Of a stretch of DNA of 64,000 nt, positions 53,520-61,518 are shown in pieces. Location: assembly GCA_944391115.1 (NCBI GenBank), contig CALXSJ010000003.1:62001-126000 (forward strand), read 5' to 3'. This stretch comes from an uncultured Victivallales bacterium. GTDB lineage: Bacteria; Verrucomicrobiota; Lentisphaeria; Victivallales; UBA1829. The notes under the pieces were generated by a model. That model made no database searches. It had not been told where the DNA came from and saw only the letters and a list, made by a program, of their open reading frames with translations. The position numbers and the translations under genes were made by a program. Position 1 is the first letter of the stretch. The number at the start of each line of letters is the position of its first letter.

Positions 53520-54181
53520 GATTGTTTATGAAATACGGTTTTTGACAGATTGTCCCTGATTTTTCTGGCCGGATTGCCCGCGACAACAGAATTGGCTTCC
53601 ACATCACTGGTGACAACGGCTCCCATTCCGACAATGCAGTCCGTTCCTATGCTGACATGATCCCGGATCGCTGTCGCCAGACCGATATAGCAGTTGTCGC
53701 CGACGGAAACCGCACCGCCCAGCACGGTGCGGTGCGACAGAACCGAATTCCTGCCGATTCTGTCGTCATGAGTCAGAACAATGCCGGTCTGAAGAACCGT
53801 ATTTTCTCCGATTGTCACTCCCGGAAGAAGAATTGAGCCTGGAAAAATCAGACAGCCCGCCCCAATCTCAATATCGGAAGATTGCTGCAAATCGGGAGAG
53901 ATCAGTCGGCCCAGACGATAATGCGCGGCGGCAATTTTTTCCGCCAGAATTTTCCGCTGTGCAGGCTCGCCCACGGCTATGACGACATGCGTATCCTCCG
54001 GAGAATATTTTTCTGCGAAATCATCGAACGGACACATTGCGCGGGAACAGAAATATCCCGCCGGCTTTGTATCGTCAATCCAGAGCAGTTCCGAATAAGG
54101 TGAGAAATGCCGCATAACGGTTTCTGCCAGAAAACAGACTTCCCTTCCAAGTCCGCCGGATCCGTAAATGGCAAGTCTCAT
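53516..54181 (-). CDS. NeuD/PglD-like sugar O- or N-acyltransferase
   Basis: A 221-residue protein: an N-terminal Rossmann-like part (LAIYGSGGLGREV) and a left-handed beta-helix of hexapeptide repeats (IEIGAGCLIFPGSILLPGVTIGENTVLQTGIVLTH, catalytic-type His in SHRTVLGG, ending VVAGNPARKI). Transfers an acetyl-type group to an amino sugar or nucleotide sugar. GGAGAG supports the ATG at 54181; two upstream Met codons lie in or next to the preceding gene. Together with the DegT aminotransferase it suggests synthesis of an acylated amino sugar. Confidence 0.9.
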   Translation of the reverse strand: MRLAIYGSGGLGREVCFLAETVMRHFSPYSELLWIDDTKPAGYFCSRAMCPFDDFAEKYSPEDTHVVIAVGEPAQRKILAEKIAAAHYRLGRLISPDLQQSSDIEIGAGCLIFPGSILLPGVTIGENTVLQTGIVLTHDDRIGRNSVLSHRTVLGGAVSVGDNCYIGLATAIRDHVSIGTDCIVGMGAVVTSDVEANSVVAGNPARKIRDNLSKTVFHKQS

Positions 54182-54201
54182 ATTGCTTCTCTCCGATTCA
54201 T

Positions 54202-55512
54202 TCATTTGATTCTTCTTCTTGATTCCAGCGGGATGACCGGACAGCATTTCATGCAGTCCCGGTAGTCTCCGGACAACATCCGCTTGCGGGCCAGCCGTAT
54301 TTCCGGAGCATTGAACAGCTGTTCCCAGTCCACCGCATCATTCCGGATGTAATCCTGCAGGCGGACCATATCCTTTGTCTGCCAGCCGCAGAACTGAATG
54401 CCGCCGGAAAGAGACAAGTCGATCTGTTTCCAGGCATGTGCACAGACTTCTTTCCCGTCAATGGATGTTAGCTGCGATAACAATCTGCTATTCTCAATGA
54501 GTGTAAAAGATTTTTTCCCGAATGTCTGCCGAAATTTTTCACATTCCCGGTGTTCTCCGGACACAGAACGGTTTTCGGCTAAGTCATAGATATCCTGATA
54601 CTGTTTTCGTATCTCCGTCACAGGGATATTTGAGACAATTTCCTTTGCGGACAAGACTTCTCCCCATGGTGCGTATAAGTCATGCTGAATAAGAAAGTGG
54701 TCTTGCAGAAGGAGTCTGATCTTCTCAATTTCAATCAGGAGATCATGCAGTTCTTTGTTCCGGAAGAATTCCAGTCCTACAGGAGACTCGGACACTTCAA
54801 AAAAGAACTGGCAGGAGCCGGCTTTCATCTTCAACGCCATCCGGATGAAATCAATGGCCTCATGCATGGTTCCCGTGCTGACAACCATGCTGAAACACGG
54901 CGCAAAACAAAGCATTCCCTTCTGCTCCAGAAGCTGAATGAAGTCATGGACATTCTGCCGTGACAGACGATAAGCGTTTTTTCCTCCGGGGGCGTCTTTC
55001 TCCCAGACCGCGTTCAGAAAGGTTTCTTCTGAAACCGCATTCAGAGAAAAAGAGGTTCGGAACAGGTGATCTGCTGCGAGCTTCTGCCATTTGAAATCGA
55101 ATCCGATTCCGTTGGATTCCGTTGCGATAGTCGCTTTCGGGTATTTCTCCGCAATTTCGGAAAACAGTGCAAAGGCCCCGGGAGCCATAATGAACTCGCC
55201 ATGAGTAAAAGAAATAACCTTGGCTTTTTCATAGAGCGGTGCACAGTAGTCATGAATCCATCTGGGATCCATATCTTCATTCGGCGTCGCGGAACAACGT
55301 AAGGCGCAGAATTTGCATTTTGAATTGCAGCGGTTCGATATCCGGATCCGGACAATCAGATCTTCCAGATCGGAAAAGAGGAATGGCGAATGCAGGAATG
55401 GCCTCCGGCAGAATACATTGATTTTACCGGCAAGCTGCCGCAGGAAAAGTCTTGGATGTTCAATGCCGGTGATCCCGCGGATTGTTTTTTTCAAGAAGCT
55501 TTTTATACTCAT
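54202..55512 (-). CDS. Radical SAM protein with SPASM-like C-terminus
   Basis: A 436-residue protein. The cluster motif is C62-x3-C66-x2-C69 in SNRCNSKCKFCALRC. The C-terminal region has further cysteines (CAHAWKQI, FCGWQ, CMKCCPV) arranged as in SPASM/twitch domains that bind auxiliary iron-sulfur clusters. Such enzymes oxidise or epimerise sugars, cyclitols or peptides. Inside a glycosyltransferase cluster a sugar- or acceptor-modifying role is likely but unproven. It lies between the DegT aminotransferase and the NeuD-like gene on the same strand. Confidence 0.85.
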   Translation of the reverse strand: MSIKSFLKKTIRGITGIEHPRLFLRQLAGKINVFCRRPFLHSPFLFSDLEDLIVRIRISNRCNSKCKFCALRCSATPNEDMDPRWIHDYCAPLYEKAKVISFTHGEFIMAPGAFALFSEIAEKYPKATIATESNGIGFDFKWQKLAADHLFRTSFSLNAVSEETFLNAVWEKDAPGGKNAYRLSRQNVHDFIQLLEQKGMLCFAPCFSMVVSTGTMHEAIDFIRMALKMKAGSCQFFFEVSESPVGLEFFRNKELHDLLIEIEKIRLLLQDHFLIQHDLYAPWGEVLSAKEIVSNIPVTEIRKQYQDIYDLAENRSVSGEHRECEKFRQTFGKKSFTLIENSRLLSQLTSIDGKEVCAHAWKQIDLSLSGGIQFCGWQTKDMVRLQDYIRNDAVDWEQLFNAPEIRLARKRMLSGDYRDCMKCCPVIPLESRRRIK

Positions 55513-55547
55513 TCTTCCATCCTTTCATGAGACCCGACTAAGTGTTG

Positions 55548-56615
55548 TCATAGTTCCCGGCAAATTCGTTCCACCAGTTCCCGATCCATTTCCGGAAACA
55601 GCGGCAGACAGGCGATTCTAGAAGCGATATCCTCCGAGACCGGACAGGACGCCCGGCAGTTCAGATAGGGCAGTCTGTTCAGAGAGGGATAAAAATATCT
55701 GCGCGGGAAGATCTGTTTTTCCGCAAGACGTTCAAACGCATGAAGCAGCGCCTGCTCGGAAGGGAACAGAACCGGATAATAGCCGTAATTGCCGGAAAGC
55801 CCTTTCTGCGGGGCCGGACGGACAATTGCATCGGGAAGCATTTCGTCATACCAGCGGGATACGGTTTTCCGCGCTTCCAGGTTCCTTTCGAAATATTTCA
55901 GGTTGCAGAGCCCCATGGCGGCATGGAATTCGCTGTTTTTCGCATTGATTCCCAACTGGATGTGGTTGTCGTAATGGTGGCCGAAACGCCGGGCGAGATC
56001 CATGGCGTGGCAGTGTTCATCGCAATGGAGAACGCAGCCGCCCCCTTCGACGGTGTGGAACACCTTGGTCGCATGGAAACTGCATGCCGCGATATCTCCG
56101 TAGGAAAGCAGGGAGCGTCCGCGGTAGATGCATCCGAATGCATGTGCGGCGTCATAGATCACCGGAATATGGTGCCGCTTCGCGACCGCTTCTATCTGCT
56201 CCGTATCGCAGGCGAAACCGAAAACATGGGTCGCGAGGATGGCCCTGGTGTTCTTTGTGACGAGAGGCTCAATGGCGGCGGGATCCATGCAGAAATGTTC
56301 CGGTTCTATATCCGCATAGACCGGCTGGCAGCGTTCCCAGAGCACCGCAGAAGTTGTCGCCACATAGGAAAAAGGCGTCGTGATGACTTCCCCCCCGTCG
56401 ATTCCGAGAACATGGAGCGCAAGCTGCAGAGCCAGTGTGCCGTTGCTCAAATACAGAAAATGGGGAACCTGCAGATACTCTGCAATTTTTCTTTCCAGTT
56501 CCTGTACCAGTTCTCCCTGATTTGTCAGAATCCGGGACTGCCATATCCTGTTCAGCAGAAGAAGATATTCATCCTTCGGCGGAAGAAAAGCTTTTGTAAC
56601 GTAAACTGGAACCAT
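55548..56615 (-). CDS. DegT/DnrJ/EryC1/StrS-family aminotransferase
   Basis: A 355-residue PLP enzyme. FLYLSNGTLALQLAL binds cofactor phosphate, VIYDAAHAFG has the PLP-stacking Asp155, and SFHATKVFHTVEGG carries the Schiff-base lysine K184. It makes amino sugars from nucleotide-linked keto sugars. The start at 56615 (MVPVYVTKAFLPP) is the family-typical N-terminus; the frame extends 22 codons into the epimerase stop region. The ribosome binding site is weak, so coupling to the upstream gene is likely. Confidence 0.93.
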   Translation of the reverse strand: MVPVYVTKAFLPPKDEYLLLLNRIWQSRILTNQGELVQELERKIAEYLQVPHFLYLSNGTLALQLALHVLGIDGGEVITTPFSYVATTSAVLWERCQPVYADIEPEHFCMDPAAIEPLVTKNTRAILATHVFGFACDTEQIEAVAKRHHIPVIYDAAHAFGCIYRGRSLLSYGDIAACSFHATKVFHTVEGGGCVLHCDEHCHAMDLARRFGHHYDNHIQLGINAKNSEFHAAMGLCNLKYFERNLEARKTVSRWYDEMLPDAIVRPAPQKGLSGNYGYYPVLFPSEQALLHAFERLAEKQIFPRRYFYPSLNRLPYLNCRASCPVSEDIASRIACLPLFPEMDRELVERICREL

Positions 56616-56634
56616 ATGATATCTGCTTTTGTTG

Positions 56635-57648
56635 TTACTTGCTGTAGAACTTGCGGTACCAGGCAACAAAATTGCCGACACCTTCCTCTAACGGCGTGGA
56701 GGGCGAAAATCCATAATCACGCTTCAGTTTTGCGGTATCCGCCCAGGTGCGGTACATGTCGCCGGGCTGAAGCGGAAGAAGATCCAGCTGGGCCGTCTTT
56801 CCCGTCGCTTTTTCAAGGGCGTGAACAAAGTCCATAAGCCCGACAGGATGGCCGTTGCCTATGTTGTAAACCCGGAACGGAACCTGATCCGCCTTGCAGA
56901 GCGGCTTTTGCAGAACGCGCACGACCCCTTCCACAATGTCGCCGATGTAGGTGAAATCCCGCTGCATGTCTCCGTGGTTGTAAAGCGGAATCGGTTTCCC
57001 TTCCAGAATGGCTCTGGTAAAACGGAAGAGCGCCATGTCCGGGCGTCCCCAGGGACCGTAAACCGTGAAGAAACGCAGTCCCGTGGAGACCAGTCCGAAC
57101 AGCGATGCGTAGGAGGAAACCATCAGCTCGCTGCTCTTTTTCGTCGCGGCATACAGACTGACCGGATTCGCCTGCGGATCATCCTCGGAAAACGGAATAT
57201 TGGGGGAACTCCCGTAGACACTGGAGCTGGAGGCGAAGACAAAATGCTCCACGGGATTTTCGCGGCATCCTTCCAGAATATTGAAAAAGCCGTCGATATT
57301 GCTCTGAATGTAGACGGACGGATTTTCCACGCTGTAGCGCACCCCCGCCTGGGCGGCCAGATGGCACACCCCGTCAAAACGCTCCCTGTGAAACAGTTTG
57401 ACAATGGATGCCGCGTCTTCCAGGCTCATCTGGCAGAACCTGCCTCCGGAAGGCGCGGAAAGCATCCGTCCGTAAGCGATTGATTCCGGCTCGAAACCGC
57501 AGTCTTTCAGACGGGCCAGCTTGAGATTCACGTCGTAATAATTGTTGAGGTTGTCAATCCCGAGCACGTCATAGCCCATGGAGACAAGCCGCTTGTAAAG
57601 ATGATGACCGATGAAGCCGGCCGCGCCTGTCACAAGAATTTTCTGCAT
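56635..57648 (-). CDS. NAD-dependent nucleotide-sugar epimerase (UDP-glucuronate 4-epimerase-like)
   Basis: A 337-residue short-chain dehydrogenase. GAAGFIG at 8-14 binds NAD. YDVNLKLARL and HLAAQAGVRYS, SSSSVYG and YAATKKSSEL provide the catalytic Ser-Tyr-Lys set, with FFTVYGPWGRPDMALF typical of UDP-glucuronate epimerases. It supplies an epimerised nucleotide sugar to the cluster. The ATG at 57648 is four bases after the GT4 stop codon; the 31-codon upstream extension lies within that gene. Confidence 0.93.
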   Translation of the reverse strand: MQKILVTGAAGFIGHHLYKRLVSMGYDVLGIDNLNNYYDVNLKLARLKDCGFEPESIAYGRMLSAPSGGRFCQMSLEDAASIVKLFHRERFDGVCHLAAQAGVRYSVENPSVYIQSNIDGFFNILEGCRENPVEHFVFASSSSVYGSSPNIPFSEDDPQANPVSLYAATKKSSELMVSSYASLFGLVSTGLRFFTVYGPWGRPDMALFRFTRAILEGKPIPLYNHGDMQRDFTYIGDIVEGVVRVLQKPLCKADQVPFRVYNIGNGHPVGLMDFVHALEKATGKTAQLDLLPLQPGDMYRTWADTAKLKRDYGFSPSTPLEEGVGNFVAWYRKFYSK

Positions 57649-57652
57649 GAAA

Positions 57653-58753
57653 TCAACTGCCGAGTTCTGAAAAAAGTTTTTTATACTGTTTGACGACAAC
57701 TTCCTCGGAATGATGCCCTTCCACATAGTTCCGGGCTTCATTCCCCAGTTTTTCCCGCAGTGCGGGATCTTCCGCCAGTCTTATAAGCCGCTGTGTGCCG
57801 GCTTGAATATCGCCTTTCGGAAAAAGCAGGCCGGTCCGTCCCTCGTGAATCACTTCCGAAGTCCCGTCCACATCGCTTGCCAGAATCGCGAGCGATGCCG
57901 CCATTCCTTCCAGCAGAACATTGGCAAGCGGTTCCCAGTGCGCCGTGTGAAGCAGGATGTCCATGGCTCCGTAGACGGATTCCACATCTTTCCGGAATGG
58001 AAGAAACACCACGGAATCCTGGATTCCGAGTTCTCTTGTTTCCTGTTGCAGTTTTTCTTTCAGTTCTCCGTCCCCCAGCAGGAAGAATCTGAGCTCCGGA
58101 ATCTGCTTCAACGCGCGTGAGGCGATGCGCAGGTAATCGCTCTGCGCTTTCTGCGGCATGAACCGTCCCGTGTTCAGCACCGCGATTGAATTGGCGTCAA
58201 GGCCCAGTTCCTTCCGCAGCCGGAGCCGTTCGGCGGCGGTGGGACGGCGGAAACGGTCCAGTTCCACGAAGTTGCGGATGATGCAAATTCTGCTGTCCGG
58301 AATGCCGCGCGCCAGCAGCTGCCTGCGGATTGCATCCGAAACCGCCAGCGCCTTTGTATTGAATGAAGTGAACAACCGGTCCAGCCATGGAAAACTGCAC
58401 CATCCGCGGACCGACATGTTTCTGGACATGTTGATCCGTTCCACGCAGGGCACATGCGCCAGCTTTGCCGCAAGAGCCAGAAAACGCGATGCGTGCAGAT
58501 AGATTACATCCGGATTTTCCTGCCTGAGCTCATGGATCATGGCAAAAAGAAAAAAGGGATTCATCCTGGAAAAATGCATGATTCTGCAGGGGATGTTCCG
58601 TTTCCTCATTTCTTTTTCCAGAGGCCCTTTCCGGAAAAGCCAGCAGGAGAAGTGAATGGACGGATCGGCAGCCATGGCGTCGATCAGTTTCAACAGAAAG
58701 ACCTGACTTCCGCCCAATTCGCCGTATGTGACCGGCACCAGTACCTTCAACAT
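57653..58753 (-). CDS. GT4-family glycosyltransferase
   Basis: A 366-residue GT-B enzyme: YGELGGSQVFLLKLI at the acceptor side, TGRFMPQKAQSDYL, FFLLGDGELKEKL and HWEPLANVLLEGMAASLAILASDVDGTSEVI with the EX7E-type donor site. AAGGAG precedes the ATG. First gene of the ten-gene surface glycan cluster, 78 bases downstream of the expected transcription start. Sugar and linkage unknown. Confidence 0.93.
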   Translation of the reverse strand: MLKVLVPVTYGELGGSQVFLLKLIDAMAADPSIHFSCWLFRKGPLEKEMRKRNIPCRIMHFSRMNPFFLFAMIHELRQENPDVIYLHASRFLALAAKLAHVPCVERINMSRNMSVRGWCSFPWLDRLFTSFNTKALAVSDAIRRQLLARGIPDSRICIIRNFVELDRFRRPTAAERLRLRKELGLDANSIAVLNTGRFMPQKAQSDYLRIASRALKQIPELRFFLLGDGELKEKLQQETRELGIQDSVVFLPFRKDVESVYGAMDILLHTAHWEPLANVLLEGMAASLAILASDVDGTSEVIHEGRTGLLFPKGDIQAGTQRLIRLAEDPALREKLGNEARNYVEGHHSEEVVVKQYKKLFSELGS

Positions 58754-58837
58754 CCAAAACTCCTTCCTCCGGATGGCTGTAGCGCAAGTGTCTCATCCCT
58801 CATTGCCGCTGACATGCCGTGCATCGCTTCGCCGTGG

Positions 58838-58866
58838 AATATAATCCGGATCATCTCTGAATGCAA
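58838..58866 (-). promoter_or_regulatory. Promoter of the surface-glycan cluster
   Basis: On the minus strand, TTGCAT (58866-58861), exactly 17 bases, TATATT (58843-58838). The following ten genes have few gaps, and four-base overlaps or near-overlaps are frequent, so this may serve them all. Confidence 0.65.
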
Positions 58867-58988
58867 GTCCGCTGCGTCGTTTTTTTTGTGGCAAAAAGCC
58901 CTGCTTCTGACCGGAATTTTCCGGAATGACAGAGCTCTGCAATGGCGCGGAAACTGCCGCCGGTCCGTTATGAGGCGGAATCCGCGGT

Positions 58989-59145
58989 TCAGAGATCCCG
59001 CAGTTTCCCTGCGTTGTCTCTGGCGGTTTTCCGGAAGACGGATTCGGTAATTTCTTCTTCGCGGCGCAATGCGGATTGCGCGCTGGCCGATGTCGCAGAA
59101 CGCAATGAAGTGTTCCGGATACCGGGCTGCAATCCGCAGAACCTC
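58989..59145 (-). pseudogene. Amidohydrolase remnant with internal deletion and frameshift
   Basis: Two fragments typical of amidohydrolase-2 (TIM-barrel metal hydrolase) proteins lie next to each other in different frames. EVLRIAARYPEHFIAF is read from 59145, and ITESVFRKTARDNAGKLRDL runs to a stop at 58989. In intact family members these stand roughly 200 residues apart, near the start and at the very end. A stop codon precedes the first fragment. The remaining gene-free sequence of 58754-59329 shows only the glycan-cluster promoter. Confidence 0.5.
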
Positions 59146-59329
59146 TTCATCGCTTCAAGGGGAAGCGGATGCCTCCATATTGCGGAACGGCAGAAGCGAC
59201 GCGCGCCCAATGCCGAGCTCCCGAGGAGGGTCGGGGTGCATTTCCGCAGCTTTCCTATGTCGCCCTCCCGGACGGCGGAATACGTCGTCTCCGGCATTTC
59301 TCACGTATCCCATGCGCTGCTTTCCGAAT

Positions 59330-60349
59330 TCAGGAGGCCGGGAAGTTTTTCGGCGGCGCCGTGGATTCTCTTGCGATCAGCCGCCGTTTCACCCGGCAGA
59401 CGGACCGGGGCGCGGACGGTTCCTCCATCCGGTGCAGGAGCGTGGTGACAAGTGCGTCCGCCAGTGTGTCTTCGGAAAGTTCTCCGAAACTGGTCAGCGT
59501 CGGCGTCACGACTTCCGTAAACGGAATATTGTCGCATCCCGTCACGCTCAGATCTTCCGGCAGGTGATAACCGCGGCAGGTCATCTCGCGCATGAAATAA
59601 ATTGCCAGCATGTCGGTGGGAAACACGATTGCGGTCGGCCGGTCCCGCATTGCCTCATACCAGTCCGCCACCAGCTTTGCAAGACACGGCAGATTCGACT
59701 GCGACAGAACGGAAAAACCGTCAAATGCCTCCATCCACTGCGTGGAGAGTCCGTGCGCGGTCAGCTCGGCTGCGAAATGTTCGGTCAGGCTTCTGTAATG
59801 CGGCGCCAGCATGCTGGAATAAGGATAGGCGATCCGGCGATGTCCCAGGCCGTGAAGATACGCGATCACCTGCGTGAAGATATCCCTGCCATCGAAATCG
59901 ACCACGTCAAAACGGGGATCGTCCGTAATCAGGGAGACCACGGGAATGTCGGTGGCTTCCGGAATATGGCGGGGCTCCACGGTGATGATGCCGGACGGAC
60001 AGCGGCAGAGGATGCTTTCCGCCGCCCGTTCCTGCCCCCTGCTGTCTTTCCAGAAGGCGAAGGAGGAAAGATATCCGTGTTCCTCCAGCAGAGGGCACAG
60101 CGCACCTGTCAGATAGCTGTAGATATTGTTTGTCGGAACGGGAAGCAGGATTCCGACGGAGAGGCTTTTGCCCAGGCGCAGTTCCTGCGCCGCCAGATTC
60201 CGGCGGTAGCCGAGACGCTTGGCCGTCTCCATGATCTTCCGGGCGGTTTTTTCGCTGATCCTGCGCTGCCGGCCCTGTCCGGAAAGCACCGCTGAAACCG
60301 CAGTCTGGCTGACACCCGCAAGCGCGGCAATGTCTTTGGTCGTAATCAT
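59330..60349 (-). CDS. LacI-family transcriptional regulator
   Basis: A 339-residue regulator: helix-turn-helix TTKDIAALAGVSQTAVSAVLSG (about 3-24), hinge with LAAQELRLGKS, and a sugar-binding-like domain ending PTLTSFGELSEDTLADALV. AAGGAG sits just before two adjacent ATG codons (60352 and 60349); spacing favours the second. A consensus promoter and an imperfect palindrome centred on CG lie upstream, so it probably represses itself. No glycosidase follows it directly; the downstream neighbour is the amidohydrolase remnant, which may have been its original target. Confidence 0.9.
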   Translation of the reverse strand: MITTKDIAALAGVSQTAVSAVLSGQGRQRRISEKTARKIMETAKRLGYRRNLAAQELRLGKSLSVGILLPVPTNNIYSYLTGALCPLLEEHGYLSSFAFWKDSRGQERAAESILCRCPSGIITVEPRHIPEATDIPVVSLITDDPRFDVVDFDGRDIFTQVIAYLHGLGHRRIAYPYSSMLAPHYRSLTEHFAAELTAHGLSTQWMEAFDGFSVLSQSNLPCLAKLVADWYEAMRDRPTAIVFPTDMLAIYFMREMTCRGYHLPEDLSVTGCDNIPFTEVVTPTLTSFGELSEDTLADALVTTLLHRMEEPSAPRSVCRVKRRLIARESTAPPKNFPAS

Positions 60350-60374
60350 CATACTCCTTTCCGGATTTTACTCT

Positions 60375-60390
60375 GCTGCTACGCAACAGC
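60375..60390. promoter_or_regulatory. Candidate LacI-type operator
   Basis: GCTGCTACGCAACAGC pairs at six of eight half-site positions around a central CG and lies just downstream of the expected transcription start of the lacI-like gene. Confidence 0.45.
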
Positions 60391-60402
60391 TTTTCTTGTT
60401 TC

Positions 60403-60431
60403 ATTATAATCACATTTCGGGAAAAAAGCAA
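60403..60431 (-). promoter_or_regulatory. Promoter of the LacI-family gene at 59.3-60.3 kb
   Basis: On the minus strand, TTGCTT (60431-60426), 17 bases, perfect TATAAT (60408-60403). Confidence 0.65.
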
Positions 60432-60432
60432 T

Positions 60433-60475
60433 AGCGCCGGATGGAAAAAATGATTTTTTCAGGCAGGGCGGCGCT
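60433..60475 (-). terminator. Possible terminator after the IclR gene
   Basis: AGCGCC/GGCGCT (60433-60438 with 60470-60475) encloses a GAAAAAA/TTTTTTC hairpin (60444-60460). It lies about 50 bases past the IclR stop codon and just before the next promoter. It lacks a clean T-run outside the stem. Confidence 0.35.
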
Positions 60476-60522
60476 GTGATCTTTCCGGGGGGAGGGGAGG
60501 CGTTGGGAATTTCCGCCGGAAA

Positions 60523-61299
60523 TCACAACTCATTTCCCGTGCAGCGCAAGTAACGCATGACGGCGGCGGCCGCCTGTTTCAGGTGTGCGAGTATGATGCG
60601 GTCGCGCGCTTCTCCCGCATGTTCGGGAAGAGTGTAGACTCCCAGCGCTCCGGCGATTTCGCCGTCCGGCGCGAAGACCGGCACAGCATAACTGTAAGTC
60701 CGGTAGCGTTTGCGGAGCGTGATGCAGTATCCCCGTGTGCGGATCCGTTCCATTTCATTTGCGTAATCGGGCCAGTAAAATTCGGGCATGCCGTTTTCCT
60801 CCGTGAGAAGCTGCCGGCGTTCCGGAGACGAGAAAGAGAAGATGACTTTTCCTGTCGCGGTTTCATAGAGGTAAAAACGCCGGACGGGTTCGACATCCGG
60901 TCTGTGAAGGTCACCGCGCGGGCCGACGTTCACGAAAGTGGTCCAGACGTTGTTTTCCAGAAGGATGTACGTCATTCCTTCTCCGATTTTTCTCACATGG
61001 CGCAGGAGAATGTTTGTCACGTGCGACTGGAAGCGGCAGGTTGCGGTCTGATTGCGGTAGGCGATTTTCCTGCACTGGCTCCCTGCGGTGTAATTTCCGA
61101 ATCCGTCTTTCTCGATGTAGCCGCAGTGTGCCATTGTCTTCAGCAGATTGTGAGCCGTCTTGACGGAAAGGCCCTGCTTCTGTGCGAGTGTTTTCAGACG
61201 CATGGAACTTCCGCGCGGATTGTCAAACAGCAGAATGGACAGCATGTCCAGCGCCTTTTTCACCGATTTGACGGGCACTTCCTCTTTTTTTCCCCTCAT
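60523..61299 (-). CDS. IclR-family transcriptional regulator
   Basis: A 258-residue regulator. Residues about 8-75 are the winged helix (ALDMLSILLFDNPRGSSMRLKTLAQKQGLSVKTAHNLLKTM). The rest is the IclR GAF-like effector domain (GEGMTYILLEN, YLYETATGKVIFSFS, RTYSYAVPVFAPDGEIAGALGVYT). AGGGAG precedes the ATG at 61299; the much longer open frame upstream is antisense to GH89 and rejected. Divergent from the GH89 gene and likely its regulator. An inverted repeat in the spacer is a candidate binding site. Confidence 0.9.
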   Translation of the reverse strand: MRGKKEEVPVKSVKKALDMLSILLFDNPRGSSMRLKTLAQKQGLSVKTAHNLLKTMAHCGYIEKDGFGNYTAGSQCRKIAYRNQTATCRFQSHVTNILLRHVRKIGEGMTYILLENNVWTTFVNVGPRGDLHRPDVEPVRRFYLYETATGKVIFSFSSPERRQLLTEENGMPEFYWPDYANEMERIRTRGYCITLRKRYRTYSYAVPVFAPDGEIAGALGVYTLPEHAGEARDRIILAHLKQAAAAVMRYLRCTGNEL

Positions 61300-61360
61300 G
61301 GAGCATCTCCCTTCTGTTTCCCGGAAACAATAGCCGGCCGCGACGGGATTTGCAACTTCA

Positions 61361-61384
61361 AATTTCCCGCAATGTGGGAAAATT
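61361..61384. promoter_or_regulatory. Candidate IclR operator in the IclR/GH89 spacer
   Basis: AATTTCCC (61361-61368) and GGGAAAATT (61376-61384) form an inverted repeat with a seven-base centre, midway between the divergent genes. Confidence 0.45.
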
Positions 61385-61444
61385 CCGTTTCCCGGTTGCT
61401 TTTGCGTCCCGCCGGGCGGATAGTAAAGGCGGAAAATCCCGAAC

Positions 61445-61477
61445 GTGCGCATCCTCCGCGGAAGCGCGCTTTTTTTT
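61445..61477 (+). terminator. Attenuator-like hairpin in the GH89 leader
   Basis: GTGCGC (61445-61450) pairs with GCGCGC (61464-61469), followed by eight T (61470-61477), 41 bases before the GH89 ATG. It looks like a terminator but sits upstream of the gene. Confidence 0.5.
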
Positions 61478-61518
61478 GAGCGGGGAAAACAGCCACCGGA
61501 AAACAAGGAGGGCCTGAC

